A stretch of 8,985 nucleotides of DNA, from the NCBI GenBank assembly GCA_031270755.1, contig JAISWV010000041.1, forward strand, positions 1-8,985. The letters run 5' to 3'. Under the pieces are notes generated by a model. That model had not been told where the DNA came from. It worked only from the letters and a program-made list of their open reading frames with translations, and made no database searches. The translations under genes and the position numbers were made by a program. Below, piece after piece: positions 5,862 through 8,985 of the stretch (position 1 is its first letter; every line of letters begins with the position of its first letter). The stretch comes from Synergistaceae bacterium (lineage in GTDB: Bacteria; Synergistota; Synergistia; Synergistales; Aminobacteriaceae).

Positions 5862-6632
5862 ATGTGGCGGGAGCTTTGGGAGGAACACCGCAAGGGGTTC
5901 CTGTTTGCTGTGGGAATGGCGTGTTTTTTGATGGCGGGCTTGCTGACGCAGCTTTCACCGCTTCACAAAGAAAGTCAGGAAAGACAAGAAAGGCAGGAAG
6001 CGCCGGGAAAGGTTGAAAAAGCAGGAAGAGCAGACAGAGCAGACAAAAACGCCTCGCCCGAACCTTCGGCCTCTTTGCCCCAACATCGACAAAATCCTTC
6101 TCCTCCCGCTGCGATCGAGGCGGCGGAAGAAACGTGGTTCTTGTACGTCTCGGGGAGCGTCCGCCGTCCGGGGGTCTACAAACTGGCGGCCGGGTCGCGC
6201 CTTTTCCACCTCGTCGAGGCGGCTGGCGGGCCGGACAACTTTGCCGACCTCGCCGCTCTGAACATGGCCGCACCCCTGGAGGACGGAGTGCACGTTCACG
6301 TCCCCAAAAAAGGCGAAATCTTGTCCGAAAACCCGGCGCCCGCGGCAAGTTTTTCGGCCGCGTTGACCCAACAGGCTCTGCCGCAGCGGCAGAACCCTTC
6401 CCGGCCTCGTTCCGCGCCTTTGAAAACGGTAAATGGCAAGGTCGACGTAAACCGCGCTTCCCAGGAGGAGCTGATCTCCCTGAAGGGCGTGGGCCCCGTT
6501 TTGGCGAAGAACATCGTGGAGCACCGCTTGAAAAACGGACGATTCCGCAGCGTCGAGGACCTTTTGCAAGTCAAGGGAATTGGGGTCAAAAAGCTGGAAG
6601 GACTCCGCGACAGCGTAATTTTGGGCCCTTAG
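5862..6632 (+). CDS. comEA: ComEA-like DNA-binding protein (membrane anchor, SLBB, helix-hairpin-helix)
   Basis: ComEA binds incoming double-stranded DNA outside the cytoplasmic membrane during natural transformation. The 256-residue protein has the family layout: an N-terminal membrane anchor at about 12-30 (GFLFAVGMACFLMAGLL), a charged low-complexity linker (35-65, rich in Arg, Gln, Glu and Ala-Asp), a SLBB domain at about 92-148 (WFLYVSGSVRRPGVYKL ... LVEAAGG ... DGVHVHVP), a second Pro/Gln-rich linker, and a C-terminal pair of helix-hairpin-helix motifs at about 192-254 (KVDVNRASQEEL, LKGVGPVLAKNIVEHR, FRSVEDLLQVKGIG). The linker is encoded by 9-base repeats. The partner channel gene comEC is often next door in Firmicutes, but here the next gene is convergent motB, so competence cannot be claimed from this window alone. 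The stop codon overlaps that of motB. Confidence 0.9.
   Translation: MWRELWEEHRKGFLFAVGMACFLMAGLLTQLSPLHKESQERQERQEAPGKVEKAGRADRADKNASPEPSASLPQHRQNPSPPAAIEAAEETWFLYVSGSVRRPGVYKLAAGSRLFHLVEAAGGPDNFADLAALNMAAPLEDGVHVHVPKKGEILSENPAPAASFSAALTQQALPQRQNPSRPRSAPLKTVNGKVDVNRASQEELISLKGVGPVLAKNIVEHRLKNGRFRSVEDLLQVKGIGVKKLEGLRDSVILGP
5971..5997 (+). repeat. Three imperfect 9-base units (AAAGNCARG) in the comEA linker
   Basis: AAAGTCAGG, AAAGACAAG and AAAGGCAGG follow one another at 5971-5979, 5980-5988 and 5989-5997. They encode the SQERQERQE part of the linker after the membrane anchor. The period of nine keeps the reading frame. Confidence 0.75.
6027..6044 (+). repeat. Two exact 9-base units (AGAGCAGAC) in the comEA linker
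   Basis: AGAGCAGAC is present at 6027-6035 and 6036-6044 and gives the doubled Arg-Ala-Asp of the linker. It lies 29 bases after the preceding repeat group, in the same purine-rich stretch. Confidence 0.85.
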
Positions 6633-7423
6633 AGCCGCCGGGCCTCCCTTGGCCTGGATACCACCAGTTCCACCCGGCGGTTCAGCTGGCGGCCTTCCGG
6701 CGTCTTGTTGTCCGCTATGGGATGATATTCTCCGTAGCCCCGGGCACTGAACAAACCGGGATCGAGTCCCGTGTTCTCCAGCAGGACGGCCAGGAAATTG
6801 AAGGCGCGCTCCATGCTGAGATACCAGTTTGACGGGTAGCGGGAAGTGCGTATCGGCACGTTGTCCGTGTGCCCTGTGACGATGATCTCCAAGGGGTGTT
6901 CCGCATCCTGGCTGTCCCTCAAGAGCGCGGCCAGGGTGCGGGCCTGATTGACCATATCGCGGGTAACCGCCGCGCTGCCGGACTGGAACCAGATATCGCT
7001 TTTGAGCGTGATCAGCACGTTCTCGCCGTTGAACTCCAGCCCTATGCCCTCCAGCGAATTGTCGCTCACGTACCGCCTCAGCGACGCGTAGAGGTTATCC
7101 ATCTGTTTTGTGAACGCCCCGCTGCCGCCCTCTTCCTCTTTTTCTTCTTTTTCTTCAGCCTGCCGCGGCGGCTGAGGCAGAGGCATGTTGACCGTGGGTA
7201 TGAGGCTGCCTTCCGGGAACATCTCTATGACACTGCTTCCCTCGAAGACTCCGAAGGCGTTGGAGAGGGATTGCATGACCGCCCTGAACTTTTCCTCCTG
7301 GACCGTGCTGGAGGCAAAGAGGACGATGAAAAGCGCCAGAAGCAGCGTCATCAGGTCCGAATAGGGGATCAGCCAGCTTTCGTCCGCGTGTTCTTCGTGT
7401 GGTGCTTCTTTACGCTTTGCCAT
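6629..7423 (-). CDS. motB: Flagellar motor stator protein MotB
   Basis: MotB is the peptidoglycan-anchored half of the flagellar stator, which passes ions through the membrane to turn the motor. With the start at 7423 it has 264 residues. A short basic N-terminus is followed by DESWLIPYSDLMTLLLALFI; the ion-binding aspartate is D23, at the start of the single membrane helix (about 22-40). After an acidic linker (EEKEEKEEE, about 90-98) comes the OmpA-like peptidoglycan-binding domain (about 136-256) with TGHTDNVPI (183-191), the FSARGYGEYHPI block and NRRVEL (248-253). The start at 7423 is chosen over the ATG at 7429 because AAGGAG then lies 9 rather than 3 bases upstream, and because relatives begin MA(R/K)K. 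The alternative ATG overlaps the motA stop. The sequence most resembles Bacillus MotB, which is proton-coupled; coupling here is inferred. Confidence 0.95.
   Translation of the reverse strand: MAKRKEAPHEEHADESWLIPYSDLMTLLLALFIVLFASSTVQEEKFRAVMQSLSNAFGVFEGSSVIEMFPEGSLIPTVNMPLPQPPRQAEEKEEKEEEGGSGAFTKQMDNLYASLRRYVSDNSLEGIGLEFNGENVLITLKSDIWFQSGSAAVTRDMVNQARTLAALLRDSQDAEHPLEIIVTGHTDNVPIRTSRYPSNWYLSMERAFNFLAVLLENTGLDPGLFSARGYGEYHPIADNKTPEGRQLNRRVELVVSRPREARRL
7139..7156 (-). repeat. Two exact 9-base units in the acidic linker of motB
   Basis: On the + strand TTTTTCTTC is repeated at 7139-7147 and 7148-7156. On the coding strand it gives the Glu-Glu-Lys repeats between the membrane helix and the OmpA-like domain. 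This linker acts as the plug/linker segment in other MotB proteins and varies in length between species. Confidence 0.8.
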
Positions 7424-7425
7424 GA

Positions 7426-8226
7426 TCATTTGCTCCTTGACTTGCGCTCGGCTTCCGCCGCTTCCATCCTCTCCCGCTCCGACGCGGGCAGGGCCACCAT
7501 GAGGCGTTCCTTGAGCTTCGCCGGGTTTTCCCCCTCGACAATGCCGAGTACGCCGTCGAGTATCAGCTCTTTAACGAATACCTCCTGCTTGGATTTCTGT
7601 TTCAGCCGGTTCGCGAAAGGATGCCACATCACATATCCAGTGAAGATGCCGAGAAGCGTGGCGATAAAGGCCGCGGAAATGGCGTGCCCCAGAGCGTCCG
7701 TGTCTCCCATGTGGCTCAGGGCCGCTATGAGCCCCAGGACCGCTCCCAGAACCCCCAATGTCGGCGCGTACATGCCGGCCTGGGTGAATATCTGGGCGTT
7801 GGCGGCGTGCCGAAGCTTCATGGCGTCTATCGCGGCGTACAGATTATCGCCGAGCTTGTGTACGTCCGATTCCGACAACGCCATCGAAAACCCCAGCTTC
7901 ATGAACGGATCGGGAAGTTCGTCGAGCTTCTTCTCCATTACCAGTATCCCTTCCTTGCGAACGATCTCCGCCATGGCCGCCAGCGTGCCGATGACTTCCT
8001 CGGCCGAGAGGGATTTCTGTTGTCCGAACAGCACTTTGAACAGCTTGCCCGTCTTTTTTATCTCGTTGCCCGGCGTCGCTATGATGACAGCCCCGGCGGT
8101 GCCGACCAAGATGATGAAAAAGGCGGCCGGATTGTTCAGGGCAGAGAAAGGGACACCTTTGAAAAACATTCCGATCAGGAGCGCCGCAAGGCCGGTTACG
8201 ATGCCAACTACCCCCATCACATCCAT
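7426..8226 (-). CDS. motA: Flagellar motor stator protein MotA
   Basis: MotA forms the pentameric membrane part of the stator and pushes on the rotor protein FliG. The 266-residue protein fits the Bacillus-type length. Four membrane segments are visible at about 4-21, 33-50, 151-171 and 182-201. The cytoplasmic loop after the second holds R90 and E98 (IVRKEGILVMEKKL), which match the charged residues known to interact with FliG. The third and fourth helices carry AGMYAPTLGVLGAVLGLIAALSHM (key proline P154) and HPFANRLKQKSKQEV (P203). The highly conserved stretch TLGVLGAVLGLIAALSHM is typical of proton-type MotA. A good GAAGGTGGTG ribosome-binding site lies 7 bases before the ATG. The TGA stop overlaps an ATG of motB, so the two subunits are translationally coupled. 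Confidence 0.96.
   Translation of the reverse strand: MDVMGVVGIVTGLAALLIGMFFKGVPFSALNNPAAFFIILVGTAGAVIIATPGNEIKKTGKLFKVLFGQQKSLSAEEVIGTLAAMAEIVRKEGILVMEKKLDELPDPFMKLGFSMALSESDVHKLGDNLYAAIDAMKLRHAANAQIFTQAGMYAPTLGVLGAVLGLIAALSHMGDTDALGHAISAAFIATLLGIFTGYVMWHPFANRLKQKSKQEVFVKELILDGVLGIVEGENPAKLKERLMVALPASERERMEAAEAERKSRSK
7433..7438 (-). promoter_or_regulatory. Shine-Dalgarno site of motB, inside the end of motA
   Basis: AAGGAG on the - strand lies 9 bases before the ATG at 7423-7421 and only 3 before the ATG at 7429-7427. The spacing favours the inner start. Confidence 0.65.
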
Positions 8227-8233
8227 AAGATTA

Positions 8234-8243
8234 CACCACCTTC
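8234..8243 (-). promoter_or_regulatory. Shine-Dalgarno site of motA
   Basis: GAAGGTGGTG on the - strand lies 7 bases before the motA ATG, in the 22-base gap 8227-8248. It is close to the full anti-Shine-Dalgarno complement and is the strongest such site in the window. No terminator hairpin is seen in the gap, so read-through from the upstream genes into motA is likely. Confidence 0.7.
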
Positions 8244-8248
8244 AAGAA

Positions 8249-8680
8249 TTAATGGCCGCATGGCCGCCGTCTGCGGTTTCCCAGATATCCCCCTATCGGC
8301 ATCGACAGCAATCCCCCCAAAAAACCCGCGGGCCCGAAGGTTTTGGCGAAAAAAAGCACAGGGACGGCGGCGGCTATCGTCACGATGTATCTGGATGCCA
8401 GGCCGATCATGAAGCCCGTCATGGCGTTCCCCTTGCCGGGCCTCATCATCCTGAAAAACGATCTCGTCATCATGCACACCTTCACCATCGAACAGGCCCA
8501 CCCGGCCGCAAGCCCCGCGGCGAGTCTCCCGGGGCTCTCGAACCCGGCGCCGAAAACGTGCAGCCCCATGCCCGCCGCCAGAAACGCCGCACACACCAAC
8601 GTCAGGGATATCCCAAGGCGCCGCGCCGTCTGTAACAGCTCGTGCTTGTCTTCTTCAAATTCTCCGCTAACCGCTGCCAT
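8249..8680 (-). CDS. Small four-helix membrane protein, probable ATP synthase subunit I (AtpI-like)
   Basis: The ATG at 8680 gives a 143-residue protein. It has a short charged N-terminus (EFEEDKHELLQTARRLG) and four likely membrane helices at about 23-41, 52-70, 89-110 and 113-133, ending in a basic tail (NRRRRP). This layout, an arginine at the start of the third helix (ASRYIVTIAAAVP), and its place directly after atpC fit the AtpI/ATP synthase subunit I family, which helps assemble the c-ring. Sequence conservation in that family is low, so the call rests on layout and context. The start overlaps the end of atpC by 14 bases; a longer version from 8734 would be mostly antisense-free atpC sequence in another frame and is unlikely. 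Usually atpI stands before atpB; here it follows atpC. Motility gene motA comes 22 bases later. Confidence 0.62.
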   Translation of the reverse strand: MAAVSGEFEEDKHELLQTARRLGISLTLVCAAFLAAGMGLHVFGAGFESPGRLAAGLAAGWACSMVKVCMMTRSFFRMMRPGKGNAMTGFMIGLASRYIVTIAAAVPVLFFAKTFGPAGFLGGLLSMPIGGYLGNRRRRPCGH

Positions 8681-8985
8681 CGCCGCCACCGCCGGAGCCG
8701 CGCATGTCTTCGTCGAACTCCACAACGCCCTCACGCCCCTTGATTATCGAGTAAGCGCTCACGTCGATCCGAACCAGGGCGCGGCGGAGACCCAGCTCCA
8801 TGATCTGTATGTCCGTGCTCCCCTTGCGCTCCTCTTCGGCCAGCGCGGCCTTCTCCCGGGCGAGTTCGTTGATGGTCCGCTTTATTTTGTTCGGGTGGTC
8901 CGCGATCTCGGAGACCACGATGACCTCGTCGTCCAGCACGGAGACAATGCCCCCCAGAACCACCAGAGTGTGCATCGCCGAGTCC
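8667..8985 (-). CDS. atpC: F-type ATP synthase epsilon subunit, 5' end cut by window edge
   Basis: Epsilon is the small central-stalk subunit of F1 that couples rotation and inhibits wasteful ATP hydrolysis. About 105 C-terminal residues are visible; the frame is open through the right edge (Asp-Ser-Ala before the ATG at 8975), so that ATG is internal. The visible part begins in the beta-sandwich domain (HTLVVLGGIVSVLDDEVIVV, then SEIAD) and continues with the helical hairpin: helix one around KRTINELAREKAALAEEE, a turn, and helix two around IMELGLRRALVRIDV. The helix pair with 'LRRAL.RI' is typical of epsilon. A glycine-rich tail (GSGGGGDGSG) is unusual. The expected atpD neighbour would lie beyond the window. 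The stop lies inside the start of the AtpI-like gene. Confidence 0.85.
   Translation of the reverse strand, partial: DSAMHTLVVLGGIVSVLDDEVIVVSEIADHPNKIKRTINELAREKAALAEEERKGSTDIQIMELGLRRALVRIDVSAYSIIKGREGVVEFDEDMRGSGGGGDGSG

Noticed and set aside
6635..6680. Inverted repeat CCGCCGGG (6635-6642) / CCCGGCGG (6673-6680) as a terminator between comEA and motB
   Set aside because: It lies inside the motB coding end, has a 30-base loop and no T-run on either strand, so it is more likely due to GC-rich coding sequence.
6869..8635. 588-codon open frame on the + strand
   Set aside because: It lies antisense to motB, motA and the AtpI-like gene, all of which have clear family motifs, good ribosome-binding sites and operon spacing. 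Its translation is a Ser/Arg/Pro-rich mix with no domain. Long antisense frames are expected in GC-rich DNA.
1..8985. CRISPR array, tRNA, rRNA, transposon, phage or toxin-antitoxin genes
   Set aside because: Nothing of this kind was seen: no spaced repeats of 25-40 bases, no clover-leaf candidate, no transposase motifs, and almost no space outside the housekeeping genes.

Overview
The window is a compact, GC-rich stretch of bacterial chromosome, almost all coding, with no gap over about 50 bases. There is no rRNA, tRNA, CRISPR array, insertion sequence or phage gene. The gene families and their order suggest an anaerobic, flagellated bacterium. My best guess is the phylum Synergistota (Synergistetes). 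This rests on a kinase-less PASTA protein sitting next to rpe and rodZ, a Bacillus-like MotAB pair, and the mix of Firmicutes-like gene order with high GC. No phylogenetic marker in the window settles it.

Left block, + strand, 1-6632. Seven genes run head to tail with tiny gaps or overlaps: rsmB (5' end outside the window), a membrane-anchored PASTA-repeat protein that appears broken by a frameshift, rpe, a rodZ-like gene, rimO, pgpA and a comEA-like gene. The first three are nearly fused (3-base gap, then 1-base overlap), and rpe overlaps rodZ by 31 bases. The roles are rRNA methylation, cell-envelope sensing or scaffolding, the pentose phosphate pathway, cell shape, ribosomal protein S12 modification, phosphatidylglycerol synthesis and DNA uptake. 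The order resembles two Firmicutes housekeeping clusters, rsmB...prkC...rpe and rodZ/rimO/pgsA. Here a PASTA protein without a kinase domain takes the prkC place, and the phosphatase pgpA takes the pgsA place.

Right block, - strand, 8985-6629. In transcription order this holds atpC (5' end outside the window), a small four-helix membrane protein resembling ATP synthase subunit I, motA and motB. These also overlap or lie a few bases apart, so they are probably co-transcribed. All concern the transmembrane ion gradient: F-type ATP synthase and the flagellar stator. The two blocks converge, and the stop codons of comEA and motB overlap by three bases, with no obvious terminator between them.

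The features most worth a second look are the frameshift in the PASTA gene, a four-copy 9-base tandem repeat that supplies several in-frame start codons and Shine-Dalgarno-like cores for pgpA, and a general richness in short tandem repeats. Those repeats have a 9-base period inside genes and an 11-base period between genes. I found no convincing previously undescribed system; most of the window is housekeeping.
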